Source: Hyalella azteca
Taxonomy: Eukaryota; Arthropoda; Malacostraca; Amphipoda; Hyalellidae
Assembly (NCBI RefSeq): GCF_000764305.2
Contig: NW_025934714.1
Coordinates: forward strand, 186,001-250,000
Direction of reading: 5' to 3'
DNA length: 64,000 nucleotides
This document shows, in pieces, positions 25,255 to 37,157 of this stretch. How positions within the stretch are numbered: position 1 is the first letter of the stretch; each line of letters begins with the position of its first letter. A program made the position numbers and the translations under genes. The notes under the pieces were generated by a model. It saw nothing but the letters and a program-made list of their open reading frames with translations, made no database searches and had not been told where the DNA came from.

Positions 25255-25425
25255 ATGTCAACAACCCGACAACGTACCAGACAACGTACGCGAACAATGT
25301 ACTCGACCTGGACGATAACGCGGACAACAACGTTGGAACAATGGGAGGCGACAACGTAGACAAAAACGACGACAACGTGACTGGCAACAGCTCGGCAGAA
25401 AACAACAACGAACAAAAGCCACGCA
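25255..25425. repeat. Degenerate GACAACGTA-type short repeat
   Basis: Words such as gacaacgta and gacaacaacg recur many times, giving the plus strand an Asn/Asp/Val-rich translation within an open frame at 25059-25442 (127 codons). The N-terminal half of that frame is unique DNA with no recognised motif. The acidic, Asn-rich tail follows from the repeat. A real low-complexity protein exon cannot be excluded, but nothing else supports one. Confidence 0.5.
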
Positions 25426-25440
25426 ATACTCATTGGCAAT

Positions 25441-25940
25441 AATAATTAGTTCATTTTGAGTCCATGACCTATACTATCCAAGACAGAAATAAAACATCAT
25501 AAATATACTATTTGCACCCAATATAAGCTAGATAAATTAATTAGGTATCGCAGACGCGTTCCCTGAACAGGGGCAAGTAAAAAAACATGGCAATATTTTT
25601 TGCAGGCTATGTTGGAGAGTTTGTATTTCACGTTTGAGGATATAATTTACGGCAAGATGCTACTTTAATCGCATTGATATAAGACTCAGGGAAAAATTGT
25701 TTAACTAATTAAAGCAAAAAATAAAGCATTGAACATGAAGCTTCAATTAATAGGCAAACAATAATATTAAATGCTGAGGAATCATCGAGCACGGGCAGCT
25801 GGGCAAACCATAATGGCGGTATCAGGTTCAGCATCCTAAATGGACTGCGGCCGAACTCTGTGCCCAATACTTGGGAGCACCAGGGGGCGCTGCGAAGCTC
25901 TGCGGCTGTTGCTTCTTTCTCTGCCACATACAGTAGCTGC
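25441..25940. other. No gene recognised
   Basis: AT-rich to about 25.77 kb, then rising GC toward the 69-bp array. The large minus frames that begin here (181 and 176 codons, 25709-26366) are produced by the tandem array. Confidence 0.5.
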
Positions 25941-25954
25941 GGCAGCAATCTTGT

Positions 25955-26275
25955 ATTGACATGGAGTACTTTCAGCATCGTGGTCAATATTTCCTTCATC
26001 ATGGGCTGCAGAAGAAACTTGGTATTGGCATGGACTGAGGCCAGTTTCATGACCAATATTTCCTGCGCCAAGGGCTGCAGAAGAAACTTTGTATTGGCAT
26101 GGACTGCAGCCAGTATCATGACCAATATTTCCTGCACCATGGGACGCAGCTGAGTGGTCAATATTTCCTGCGTCATAGGCCATGCAGGAACTTTGTCTAG
26201 GCAAAGACTGCGGCCTGTATCGTGACCATTGTTTCCTGCGCCACGCAAGGCCACAGCAGGAACTTTGTACAGATT
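25955..26275. repeat. 69-bp tandem array
   Basis: Units start with catgga at 25960, 26029 and 26098, exactly 69 bp apart. Each contains tgaccaatatttcctgc and gcagaagaaacttt-like words. Shorter diverged copies continue to about 26275. Because 69 is 23 codons, periodic frames appear on both strands. A further partial unit lies at 26800-26825, beyond the transposase fossil, which suggests the array was interrupted. Confidence 0.88.
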
Positions 26276-26468
26276 GATTCTCGGAACGTAACTGTTTTGT
26301 ATTTCGCACCAAGCAGCCAGATGTATGAAAATGGCGTTGAGTATTTCTTATGAAAAGCAAGGTCATGAAATTTTGTGTCCAAGCTAGTCGCCACTATAAA
26401 TTGGACAAGTTAGCAGTGTGCGTTTGCTGTCAAAGCGTACTTTTCCAATTGCCATTTTGTAGAGTTTT

Positions 26469-26699
26469 CTCCGTCTGAGACGAAATTTTGTAGAGCGGCT
26501 CATTTCCTCGAGAGGTGACCTTCTTTGGCCGGCCCGAGTCCCCGACATGGCTTCGTGTGATTTTTTATGGCGTTTTTTTCAATAAATTCTATACAATGAC
26601 TGCCCAAAGGCCTAGCTTCATTTGAAGAACAACATACGCCAAGGCATCGCCATAATATCCGTCAATATGCTTCAGCGAGTAGAACGGAAAGAATTGAGG
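26469..26699 (+). pseudogene. Mariner-like (IS630/Tc1/mariner) transposase fossil
   Basis: A single plus-strand frame of 77 codons can be followed from 26469. It reads NFVERLISSRGDLLWPARVP, then DMASCDFLWRFFQ, then a stop, LYNDCPKA, a second stop, LKNNIRQGIA and ISVNMLQRVE. These are the consecutive conserved blocks of an arthropod mariner-like transposase: RLIS..GD..WP.RSPDL.P.DFFLWG, then Y...PKT, LK..IR.EI, and V.MLQRV. The Asp in SCD (about 26560) corresponds to the third catalytic residue. Two stop codons and substitutions in the SPDL.P motif show it is dead. The region with the first two Asp residues, upstream of 26469, is not recognisable. It sits inside or against the 69-bp array, so it probably inserted there. 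Confidence 0.82.
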
Positions 26700-26794
26700 T
26701 ATTTTTTTCAATAAATTTATAATGTAATGATACCTTTACCAGTTCTTTTTTTATCGAGCTTTGATTTAAGGAAGTTTCCGTGAATCATCCAATA

Positions 26795-26830
26795 CAGACA
26801 TGGACTGCGGCCAGTTTGGTCGGCCAATGC
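26795..26830. repeat. Stray partial unit of the 69-bp array
   Basis: The word acatggactgcggccagttt matches the start of the array unit (catggactgcagccagta and variants), about 530 bp beyond the end of the array. The transposase fossil lies between. Confidence 0.65.
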
Positions 26831-29553
26831 TCACAGCAGCGATGGAAGGACGAGCACGAGGGCCGTATTTTCAGGTCGCTCATTTCCATGATTTGGAGCG
26901 CAGCCCATAGACTGCATGCAGCTTGCCTCAGCTGCTGAGTGCTGGAGAAGGCCTAAGTGCTTACAACTGCCTCCTACGAGGAGAAAATCTTCACGTATGA
27001 ATGCACAAACAGATCCAAATAGAGGTTACTCATCTTCCAAACAATCACCAGAGTTTCGAAAGGAAATATAGGATTGACCTGTTGTTCTTATTCAGCGATC
27101 GACACGAGTGACGGAAAGGACCGTAGCAGAAACAAGCAAAAAAATAACGCGTAGAGTCTGCGTCGAAAGTGACGCCAAACTCACCACATTTATGAGGTGA
27201 ATTTTATTAACCTGAAAACATCGAAATGACGCTTGAGAAACAATGTATAATTAAGAGATACTGTGGATAGAGCCGTTTCCTGTCTAAACAAAATTTAAGG
27301 TGAGAAATAATGAACGTTAAAGTTCTCTTGAGTTACACGGATACCTCGTAAGTATCAAATAGGAAACAAACCTACTAATATTTAAGCGCAGTATCGTGGA
27401 AGCAGAGAATTATTAACGATAAAAGAAAGACTAAACTTTTTTTAGAATTCAAAGCAATTTGTACTAAAAACTGTATTTTCAGTGACGATTCTTTACAGAA
27501 GCAGCAGTGAATTCTACTGCGGTCAAGAGATACCACTGAAAATGGACCAGGTTAACCAAGAGGAGAAATAATGCGAGCGTCACGACCATGGCTGACCGAG
27601 AAGCTCTCGTCGCAACGAGAGTCTCGGGTCGACGGTGACAGCGGAAAGATCGCCTCCGGGAGCTTGGCTATAAGTCAAAAATGGTAAACAAAAGAAGACG
27701 TCTACTAACAATGCGTGGACTTTGAAACTCTCAAAAACCAGCCTGGCAAGTGTCAGGCCTCGAGTCAAAACATCCATCACAATAAATGAAACGCTTTGTG
27801 ACTGCGAACCTGGAGTTCAACAACGAGATTGAAAACCATCGAGTTAAAGATGGAAATGTTTTTGCGTCATATCTATTTCCTTTATCTAACTGGCCAACTA
27901 GGATGTTCAGAAATATGGAAAATATAGGAAAACTTAATTGGTGATTGAGACATTCAACTAGTTTCTAAAACACGAGTTTCGAACACATAATCTGGATTTT
28001 TCATAGAAGTTAACACAAGTGCATTGGATATTTCAAACGACAGGGCAGCAGTAATTGTCTGATGTTGTGGACAAGGCTTGAAAATGGATATTGCCATAAG
28101 CGGCGTGCCACTTCCATCCCGTGAGTAATTTTCACTAGTGTAACACAATATATTTCCAAAATTGCCGCGGTATAGCAAGTAATTTAAGTCGATAACCTTA
28201 AGCGCGTCAGCAACAGGTTCCGGTTAGAACTTAATCTTTTCTATGCTTAAAATTCCGTTTACCAGCGTTGGGATCAACTTTATGTTGATAGATAAATCTC
28301 GTAATTTCTTAACACTTTTTTAATACGTGCTTTTAATATGGAAGTTGGAAAATGTTAGCACATTCGAGGGACGAGGGGTGCTGATTTTCATGGGCAAAAA
28401 TTCATTCGTTTTTTACACAAATATGCAGTTCCAGGAATTCTATCGAATTACATGGTTTTATATCAAGTTAGCTCTTATCGCGATTCAGGTATCGTGATAT
28501 TAATCATTGTTTCAGCTGTTGCCATTGTTCAAGTAGCCGCGCGGAATTTTGCTATCGAATTAACGAATTTCGGCGTCGATTTAGGAATGTCAACAAAATA
28601 TCATTGGCAGGAAAAATTCCGTTATTTGTTTTTCGTTGATTTTATGGTAGGTATCGAAATCTTAATATTTTTCCAATCTAAAAAGCAATAGTGAAAAAAA
28701 AATATGTACGATTGCTTTTAATACAAAAGGCTTCATGGAATACGCGGTTCACCACATGAAAGCGAGTTGTCTTTCTCAGCCGGCATAAAACAAGGCATCA
28801 AGTTGCAGTAGTAAATAAAAAAAAGTCGGTATGAATGGAAGAGGAATATAAAACAATTTTTACTTTAGTTGGAATAGTGAAATAAGGAAAAAAGGTTGAC
28901 TGTTTGATGACACAGTTAAATAAAAGAGTAGATGTTTAAGATGGGAGAGTTGAACAAAAAAAAAAAGATGTCGTCTACAAAATGCAGATGCCTGACGGCT
29001 GGAAGCAACAGCGTTGCTGTTTTACAAGACCACAAGAAACAGGTTTGTATGTGTGTTGCATGTCGTATAAAACCGAGTCATGTCCAAGACTGGGACAACT
29101 TCAGGACTTGTTCAGTGAAAAATGCTCACTAATTGGAAACTTTACCGCAAGCCAACATAAAACTTTGAAAAGACAACGGATATTGTCCAAGTCTCAACCT
29201 TTGCATAGATTTGGGGAGTGAAAATATTGATATTTCCGGACAAACTTCAATGTAAAGTTTGTAAATTGAAGGAGATTACATTTCTACGTGTGAATTAAAC
29301 TATTTGCGTACGACAATTCGATGCAAAGTGCAGCCCTGCTTCCAATATTAAATATAATAATTCGAGCGTCGTCGAGACGGTTAATGCATTGTTCAATAGC
29401 ATCAAAAGCAACACAAGCTGCGCAGTATAGCCTCACCTGGCCCTAAAATAATTCTTCTACCGGATTAGTGACTGCCCTATCTCAAAAACCCTTAATATTA
29501 AATTTTCTTTCAAAAAAATCTGTTTTTGGATATACCAGTAAAGAACCATCCAA
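26831..29553. other. No gene recognised
   Basis: A moderately GC-rich stretch at 27575-27670 gives a short minus frame (66 codons) without a known motif. The remaining frames are below 80 codons and lack domains. No arrays or transposon ends are visible. Confidence 0.5.
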
Positions 29554-29622
29554 ATCTGGTCTTCGAAGGCTTCAGTACACAATAATGAAAACATAAGTTA
29601 TTCAGACAACGCTGAGAATTTA
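29554..29622 (+). repeat. ~66-bp dispersed repeat, copy 1
   Basis: Begins aaatctggtcttcgaagg, continues ttcagtacacaat and ends cagacaacgctgagaat. The second copy is at 31121-31186, same orientation. Copy 1 has a 3-bp insertion (aat) and one substitution relative to copy 2. Confidence 0.88.
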
Positions 29623-31120
29623 AAACGTTCACATACTAGAAAGTATAGCAACGTATTATTATTTAGCAAACGGAGTTTCTTTGAATCCTTAAAATTTCAT
29701 AAACCTTTATATGCAAATATCCTCTGGCGAATCGATTTGTAGAGGAGAAGAAATAATTGCATCCAATTGACGCGTCAGGCTGATGAGGGGAAGCTGAGCC
29801 AATTTGGACACAAACACGAGAGACTTGAACACAAACTGAGAAAGTGATTAGACCGAGGAGAATTGCCCCGTCGACTGCTAAATAGTTACGGTGAATTCAG
29901 ATGAGGAGACGATATCATAGCAAAGGTCACGTTATGTCACAGGAAGAAATTCATCATTTACCGTTCCCTATATTTTAAGCTGACAATTTTAGCGCTTTAT
30001 AATCAACCTAATTTTCATGGGTCACAGTGTCATTGCTTGAACCATCGCAATTCGTTTCATTTTCGTATCATTTGGCAATTACTTGAACCATAAATTAAAC
30101 TGTGATTGCATGATTTAACAGATCATCTGAAAGAAACAGATTTGAATAAAGATAATGTTAAGTTATGAAAAGTTTCGAACATGAGTTTCAGTGATGATTC
30201 GTAGAAACATGGCGCGGTTTCACATACAATATCAGATTTTTTTGCAGACTATTTGCACAGACAACGGCAGTGACTCAACATACGAGGGCGCTGGTCGCAC
30301 AGCAAAGTTTACGTCTCGAACAAACATTTGTCCCGCAGCGGCATTCGTCTTACCTGCGTTCGGCTGGCGCCCCAACATGCATCATGACGTGGATATCTAA
30401 AAACACTCATTTTAAGGCTTGGATAAAAAATAAAATTTCAAGTTAAAAAAAATATAGATACTCACGATATTTAACAGAAACATGTGTGACGGAGTAGAAA
30501 GAGAAATGAAAATGTAAACTGGTGTAAGGCAGAGCATAGAGCATATTCATTGGAAACATTTCCGAAATGAAAAATTGTGAAGAATCGTAGCTTAGGATGA
30601 AGACAAATTAAATACGATTGAAATAATGAATGAATTTTACGACCTAATGCGGAAATAGAGACAAGAAAGAAAATCAGAGAAATCAATATATTATGTGAAA
30701 ACAAAATAATTTTACACGATTATTGGATTTAAAACTAGAAGATTAGATTAACTTGAGGACATTTCTGACTTTTGAGATAATTAACACCAAGAAAAACTTG
30801 TTGCTTTGACAAAAAGTCTTTCCCAAAAATTTCAGGTTTTGAAAATATAAAAAATAACGCAATATTAAATGTGACACAAAAAAAAACATTTTCACTTAAA
30901 AATTATCGACTGCCCCATATGTGAAAGTTTGTCATCAGATGCCGCAAATTTCAGTAGGGAAGATCATCTCTCCCACGTCACTGCAAGTCCTGGATCAACA
31001 CCAAGTTCTGTAAGCATCAGCGACGTCTTCCGAAAAATAAGTAAAAAAACATAAATAAATTACAGTTCAAATGTCAGCAGACAAAAAATGTGTACCTGAA
31101 CTGCAATGCCATTCTTAATT
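29623..31120. other. No gene recognised
   Basis: AT-rich spacer between the two copies of the direct repeat. A short less AT-rich patch at 30200-30400 gives a 69-codon plus frame with a chance TDNGSDS string. No domain. Confidence 0.5.
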
Positions 31121-31186
31121 AAAATCTGGTCTTCGAAGGTTTCAGTACACAATGAAAACATAAGTTATTCAGACAACGCTGAGAAT
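31121..31186 (+). repeat. ~66-bp dispersed repeat, copy 2
   Basis: Near-identical to 29554-29622. The two copies lie about 1.57 kb apart in direct orientation. They could be the ends of an old element or duplicated flanks. Confidence 0.88.
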
Positions 31187-31504
31187 AAGTAAGAGAATAA
31201 GTTATTACACTCAGAGAGGGTATTATCAGTAGTGACTGCTGTCTGAGCGGGAGATTCCTGAACTCGATTTCAACAATGAAAAGAACACAGAATTAAAAGA
31301 CGGAATTCATCAAAATTTTGATAATCTTGTTAGCTTACTATTCGAACTAATCAGCACGCGGAGGTAATACCTGCACAATAATTACGTATTGGTAGTAATG
31401 CATCAAATCATCACTCCAATTATGTTATTATTAAAATACGAAAAATTTACAGTAATGCCGAGGAAATATTTAGTTGAACTTAGACATGATATTTCCTACT
31501 TTAA

Positions 31505-31735
31505 TCACTATTGGGCGCGATCACCGATTTCGCGGTGGATGGGCGGAGGCGGAGGCCGTCGCGTCCGCCACCGCATGGCGGCCCCGACACGGCCCGACTG
31601 GTGGCGGGAGCTGCCCTGAACCTCGGCCGCCACCGTGACGGTGAGGCGGACACCCGACAGCTGGGACAGGTGCAGGGACAGGCGCTGAACAGGTGCAGGG
31701 ACAGGCGCTGAACAGGTGCAGGAACTTTGCATCGT
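31505..31735. other. GC-rich island with 23-bp tandem repeat
   Basis: By direct count 31561-31620 is 46/60 G+C and 31621-31680 is 43/60, against roughly a third in the surroundings, and CpG is frequent. Near its right edge a 23-bp unit beginning ggtgcagggacaggcgctg occurs at 31669 and 31692, with a partial third copy at 31715. Open frames exist on both strands (74 codons minus, 66 plus), but none has a recognised domain. A start codon in good context (ccaccgcATGG) at 31574 opens only a 14-codon frame. It could be a CpG-island promoter or first exon, or a foreign fragment; the sequence alone does not decide. Confidence 0.6.
31669..31722. repeat. 23-bp tandem repeat, 2.3 copies
   Basis: Two identical units of ggtgcagggacaggcgctga plus aca, followed by ggtgcagg, at the 3' edge of the GC island. 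Confidence 0.95.
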
Positions 31736-31739
31736 TACC

Positions 31740-34700
31740 GAAGTGTCCGCTTTTGAGTGTCACTTTGCAATCCGCCTAAATTCAAGGACGTTACTATACC
31801 TACCATCGAGCGCCGGCGGAGCACCTATATGGCCATCTCTAGGCAGTGACTAGAATGAAATCTTTAGCAAATATTGCGTGATTTTGGCCTCCGCATCTCA
31901 GCAGGTTAAGTACACAAATTTGTACAATTGTACAGACACATTCGTCACGGCATTACAACAGAAATGTACACCAGGCAATATGGAAGACGACAACGTGCTT
32001 TCAATGCCCTCTGGCTCTCCCAGTGAAAACTATTAAAAAATAATTTTTAACAGTAACGAAGGTAAAGATCCAAAAGATTACTATTTCTTCACGTGTATAA
32101 ATAAAATGTAATAACTGTAACAAAATTTTCGAAAGTCAACAGTTTAGCAGCGGCGTATAGAAGCTTCCGAAATATCGCCACATGATCGATGATCATATAA
32201 AAAAATCTCTCAATCAGCATGCACTCAAAAGCAAAGAAGGATTACTTTCACTCAAGTATATATGATTATATCGATTAAAAATCATTAATAATGTAGCATT
32301 AATATTTTAATTTCGTTGCGAATAAATGATTTTGGTATAAAATGAGCTTTTCAATGTCAAATGAAACAAAAAGGTAAATTCCTTTCAGAGTAATTATATA
32401 TTCACGCGCTCTAATGGCACCACTTAGTTTTATAAAATAAGAGTATTTCAACATTAACGGATAATTCAAGTCTCTAACATAGCAAGCTAACCAGTGGCCT
32501 GCCTATAATCAGGAGAAGAAGCGCGGCCGAGCTCGGTCGTTTTCCTACAAATAATCTGGCAGGAAAAGGCTCATCTAATCCATCACGCATGGTCTAGAGA
32601 ATTCTTGTCGCGATACTGGAGATCGTTAATAATTTTCCTCCTCCTCCTCTTAGCAACCCCCCACCAACTTGGAAAAAACAGAAGAAAATTCCTGCCGCCT
32701 GAATAGTTCTGATGACTCCTTATGAAGACAGATCATTTCGAGACGGCAAAGTCACAGCCAGGTACCGCGAATGGGAATGGTTTGCCATGTACTGAAAAAT
32801 TGATTTCATTCCGAAATATCTGAGTGAGATTTGAATTATTTAATTCTTATTTCAGTTTATCCTTTATATTTTCTCATGTCACTGATGTGTTGGGGTTTAG
32901 TGATATTGAAATAAAATGAACAAATACCGTAGACTTCCACGGTGGAAGATTCGCCAAAACATTTTTTCGGAGGGCAACGAGCTTTAATTGACTAGAGGAC
33001 CATTTGTAAATAAATGAACTCGTTCCAATGTAAGGTAAATTTTCTAACCGAAGATTGAGATGGATGTTCTAGAATGACTATAACCATTAGGATGATAAAA
33101 ATAAATTAAGTCGTTTATCTGATGGCTCATGTAAGCAATCGCGGAGGGTACAGATCGACTTCATGATAAAGAGACATGAATTTAATGCAGCATCTAACGT
33201 TCATCTCACTCCATCAATTATTTCTCACTACGGGGTATGCATTCTGATTGAATGGCTCCTATATGAAAAATAGTTAGTTTTCCCATGTGTTAAGTTATTT
33301 AGACAGACTATACAGCTTTGTGATGTGGCGAACAGACGAGCCAGAACTGTCTCGTTCTAGATCTTTACATCTCTTTACTGACACTTGGTGCGAGTTCGTC
33401 ATGCTGAAACGACGTTACTCAGGTACATATGAAAGTGCACGAAAAATTCTGTTATATTCATCAACATCAAAGAACATGATAATATCGCATAACGTGCAAG
33501 CCCGATTGCGTGAACGCTCCATACTATCGATCAGTTGACTTTGAACGTAACAATTCACCATAGAAAAAATAGATATGAAAACATAAAATGCGTTGTATGT
33601 TCTATGTTAATTTTATGTAGAATTTTCTCAATTAACTATTGTTATAAAATCTCAGTCGAATATAAACAAATCGCGCCGAAACCTAATGGCATTGCGGCGA
33701 TGCGACCGAAGAAGTTTCTAATCGTTTGATGGGGCAAACGCGGTCTTCAAGTCACTACGGGGCTCTTAAGCCCGTAAAAAACGACCGAGGCCAAACATAA
33801 CGCACGAAAAACTGATATGAACATCAGTTAAAAAGCCTATGCACGAGAGAAATGAGCAATTATGTTCAAGAAGTGACGCAGTAAGAAATTGAGCAGGTTC
33901 GCGGGTCATATGTTGATGTTAGACACATCGACCACAATTAAAGTGGTGAAAAACCATCGCCTCAGCTACGGTTGATTCTGATTGAAGCACTGAAATTATT
34001 TCTCCGTTCAAGAGTGTTGCAACTTGCATACTCGGCGTGCACCAGAATTTACTGCCAGGAAAGTGGTTGTCGGTCAGCATTCCATCTCGCGCATTGACAT
34101 TGTAAGCAGGCAATCCACATGGGGTGGGGGGATGGCTCAGGCCCATGCCTGTCCGCAGAATTGCCCACACGCAAGACGGATGGTTGGGAATTTGCATCTT
34201 AAGTCGCGCTGACCTGCTTGCGAGCGATACGAGTGGGTCCATAAACAGACGCCCGCGCGCGGAACTCTAGAGAAAAGTCCACAACGATCTCGGTGAATAT
34301 ATAAACATTTACTCTTCAGACAACGAGCTGGATTACCTTACCAGTGACTGCAATTTATTGCAGTAATCAAGCATTTCCATTCATAATAATGGCATTCAAA
34401 TTATAAATTGGTATTCTTTTCGATGAATCTTAAAAGATTTTGATACGGTTCCATAAACACCAGACTCAGAGAAAAAGCCGCCGGCAGTCATTAATTTTCC
34501 CTCATCGAAATGCCGCGTCTTGAATAAAAATAACTCGAGTGAGTCATCAATTTCCTCTAAGAAAAAATAAGGCAACACGAGCACAAAAAACCCTCTCACT
34601 TAAGCCACCAATTTACCTTAAATGAGAACAGGCAATTAATGAACGCGCAATAGGCGAGTGATAAAAACTTGGCTAACGTGCGAGACACTTCTACTCTCGA

Positions 34701-35455
34701 CTAAATCAAGCGTTTTTTAAGAGTAAAAATGAAAAATTAAGTTATAATTTACAGAAGCGTTGCACGTATTATGGGATTTGGATCCTTTCATTTTTTTCTA
34801 AATTTCACGTGAAACAATAACTTCTAAACATCAACATGAGACTCTGGGGGAAAATTTATGACCCGAAACGTCGTCCAACATAGTGCCCACATTTTACTCT
34901 TATTCAGAAAAACCGTTACACAGTTAATTAAAAAATTTCATAGACAATATTACGGAAAATAGGTGTATCATGGTTAATTATGGTAGAGAGAATATACGAA
35001 AATATTGTACGCTGGTGCGTGCAAGTTAATTTTAGGTACCATAAATGCCCGAGGAAGTCAGAGCAGAGATGAAGACAGACATGGAACATAATTAGCGTGG
35101 CGAATACTGGGACGATCCGTCTGAGTAATGCTGGTGCGTATAATGCAGAGTGATTGATCCACGAGTTGTTTAAGGCAGACGAGACAACTGGGTGAGAGGG
35201 ACTGCGATGAGACAATTAAGCGCATGTTAAGTGCTTAATACGCAGTCATGTGCCACGATAATTCAAGCTTATTGTCATAATTTGTTTTCGATATACGTCA
35301 GGTATAAATACCATTTTAAATGGGTTTCTATTTCCGTGTTTTTATCATTTTCGAACCAGCATTCAACCAACATTATTCTACAATAAATTAACGGTAATGA
35401 ATCTACATCAAGAGAAATGAGTAAAAAAGTCACTAGATTGCTTTAATCGCAGATT
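31740..35455. other. AT-rich DNA, no gene recognised
   Basis: A less AT-rich stretch at 34020-34260 supports a 107-codon minus frame (33919-34242) and a 62-codon plus frame, neither with a recognised motif. There is a short ctc-triplet run at 32638-32653. No transposon ends or RNA genes are visible. Confidence 0.5.
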
Positions 35456-35458
35456 CAC

Positions 35459-35560
35459 TAGAAATTTAAAAGCGAAGAAAACACCACAAAAATTTAGCAT
35501 ATCTCTTTTGAAAACGTTTCGGAGACCAGCTCCATCGTCAGTTCGATAAATCTAGAACAC
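35459..35560. mobile_element. Second copy of the palindromic-element family
   Basis: The stretch gaaatttaaaagcgaagaaa (35461) followed by acaccacaaaaattta resembles the left arm at 9674-9716. It is followed by gaaaacgtttcggagaccag and ctccatcgtcagttcga, matching the loop of the 9.7 kb element with a few changes. The right inverted arm is absent, so this copy is either truncated or represents the original non-palindromic form. On the minus strand the ribozyme-like core reads CTGACGA...GAAAC. Confidence 0.65.
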
Positions 35561-35835
35561 AGATAAATGCAGAAAATTAGAAATGAGTTATCTGAATCAT
35601 TGAGTGTTGAGTCAATTAGTCATTGTCCAAATTGCGGTGAATTTTTTCACCTTTGTTGAGTCATCCTGGCCAAGTTTTAGCCCAGAATAACGGCGTAAAA
35701 TAGTTGCATCTAGTGTGTCACTATAACTAAAATATAACCCATTCATTCCTCCGAGTGTATCGTAAACCGTGCACGTTCACCACAATTTATAGTACAATTT
35801 ACTTAGCGCGCGGTGATATGATGCGGATGGTGACG

Positions 35836-35870
35836 TATATAAGTCCCCGTCAGAAATCGTCGTAGTCGGG
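35836..35870 (+). promoter_or_regulatory. Candidate TATA core promoter
   Basis: TATATAAG at 35836-35843 stands at the entry to a locally GC-rich stretch. A transcription start about 30 bp downstream would fall near 35866, and an open frame starts at 35894. No perfect initiator is seen. In AT-rich DNA such boxes arise by chance; the sharp change in GC and the frame downstream are what make it worth listing. Confidence 0.3.
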
Positions 35871-35893
35871 GAGCTAACCGGCCGCGGGTAAAC

Positions 35894-36178
35894 ATGTCCA
35901 ACGGTCGCACCGCGCAGCCCCAAGGCAATAAACAGGCAGGCCTGTTCAAGCGATCCAGAGATTCGCACATGCCTGCGAGAAAACGTGCGAGGCCGCAGCC
36001 GTGCCAGGCCGAATCGTCCACTAACTGGGAGCATTCGATGATAACTGGGAGCATTCGATTTCAATTCATCATTGACGGCCTAGCGCGGCCTATTTGCGAA
36101 GGTGACTGCACTGAACGGCGTTGCATGGTCACGAAGAGAATTTCGAAACTGGGTACCAATTCAGTACATGCAAAGTAA
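35894..36178 (+). CDS. Hypothetical small basic protein or first exon
   Basis: A 94-codon frame opens at ATG 35894 in a reasonable context (gtaaacATG), about 27 bp past the expected start site of the TATA box at 35836. The first 50 residues are polar and basic, with an NLS-like patch (PARKRARP), and come from DNA much richer in G+C than the neighbourhood. The second half lies in ordinary sequence and may be intron read-through. An imperfect tandem duplication of aactgggagcattcgat lies at 36022-36059. I do not recognise the protein. It could be noncoding, and the opposite strand is also open over much of the same block. Low confidence. Confidence 0.22.
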   Translation: MSNGRTAQPQGNKQAGLFKRSRDSHMPARKRARPQPCQAESSTNWEHSMITGSIRFQFIIDGLARPICEGDCTERRCMVTKRISKLGTNSVHAK

Positions 36179-37150
36179 TAACTCTATGTACAGTACTGGT
36201 TAGGTCATCATCTTCATTTGTAAACACGGTTGCCAGTACAATTATTATATAAAGTCTGATAATCTTGGAGATATATTTCGTAACACAGGAGTAATGTTGA
36301 TGTATAACGTAAAAGAATATCTCACACGATAAATTGTCAAAAGTTTCCAAGTGGTAAGAAGTGCACATACACATAACCAAGGAAGGTAAAACTAATAAAA
36401 CGCTATCGTCACGCGGAGAATTCCGCATGTTGCTCAGTTTGCTTAACTTACCTCACAAGAGCCCGAAAATTTGTTACACGTACTAACCATGCCCCACATG
36501 CCACTCGTACATAAGTACCGAAAAATTGCTGGATGCGTACAAAATATATGCGTACAAAATATAGATCAGAGATGAGTAATCAACATGGTACAACACGCCG
36601 AGTTGTAAGAGCTTACCTTCTAACTTGATGAACAACATACGTGTAAAACTTGATTTAAGAAATATTATTTGCTGGAAAGTAAAAAATATATATATAGTAG
36701 GGTGAACAGTTGACAAGGTTGTTTTACGAAAGAAAAGGAGAATAAAGTGGTATTAGCTGACATTATGGATTCATGCGGTAGGAATCTTGTAAAGTTAAAA
36801 CTTTGCCGTAAAATGAAATAATTTCAACATGAAGGGCTTACCTGAAGTATCATCTTAATCGGTTCGGAACAGTACCTGTGGACCAAACAAAAAAGTGGGT
36901 TATGATCTGTACAATAGAAAAAGATTCTCGCATTATTGCAGTGAAAACTTGCTAAATTCCGTTAGAGCTTTATGGAAATTAGTCAATGTAATAATACCAA
37001 TAAGCGAAAATGATAGATGCAAGAGCATTGTCAATATTTTGCAAAGTGGAAATATATATATGCATAGAAATTCATTATTACTGTCGGTAACCTGTTCAAA
37101 TGATCACTTGCACAGTTTACCACGGGCTTGTCCGAGTTTATTTATGTTTA
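36179..37150. other. AT-rich DNA, no gene recognised
   Basis: A 15-bp word (tgcgtacaaaatata) is repeated in tandem at about 36534-36564. Minus and plus frames up to 99 codons have no motifs. Confidence 0.5.
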
Positions 37151-37157
37151 TTGTTTG

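Noticed and set aside
25709..26366. Two overlapping minus-strand frames of 176-181 codons.
   Set aside because: They are periodic translations of the 69-bp array (23 codons per unit).
30240..30290. TDNGSDST in a plus-strand frame, like the integrase TDNG motif.
   Set aside because: Neither the zinc finger, the other catalytic residues nor any downstream match is present.
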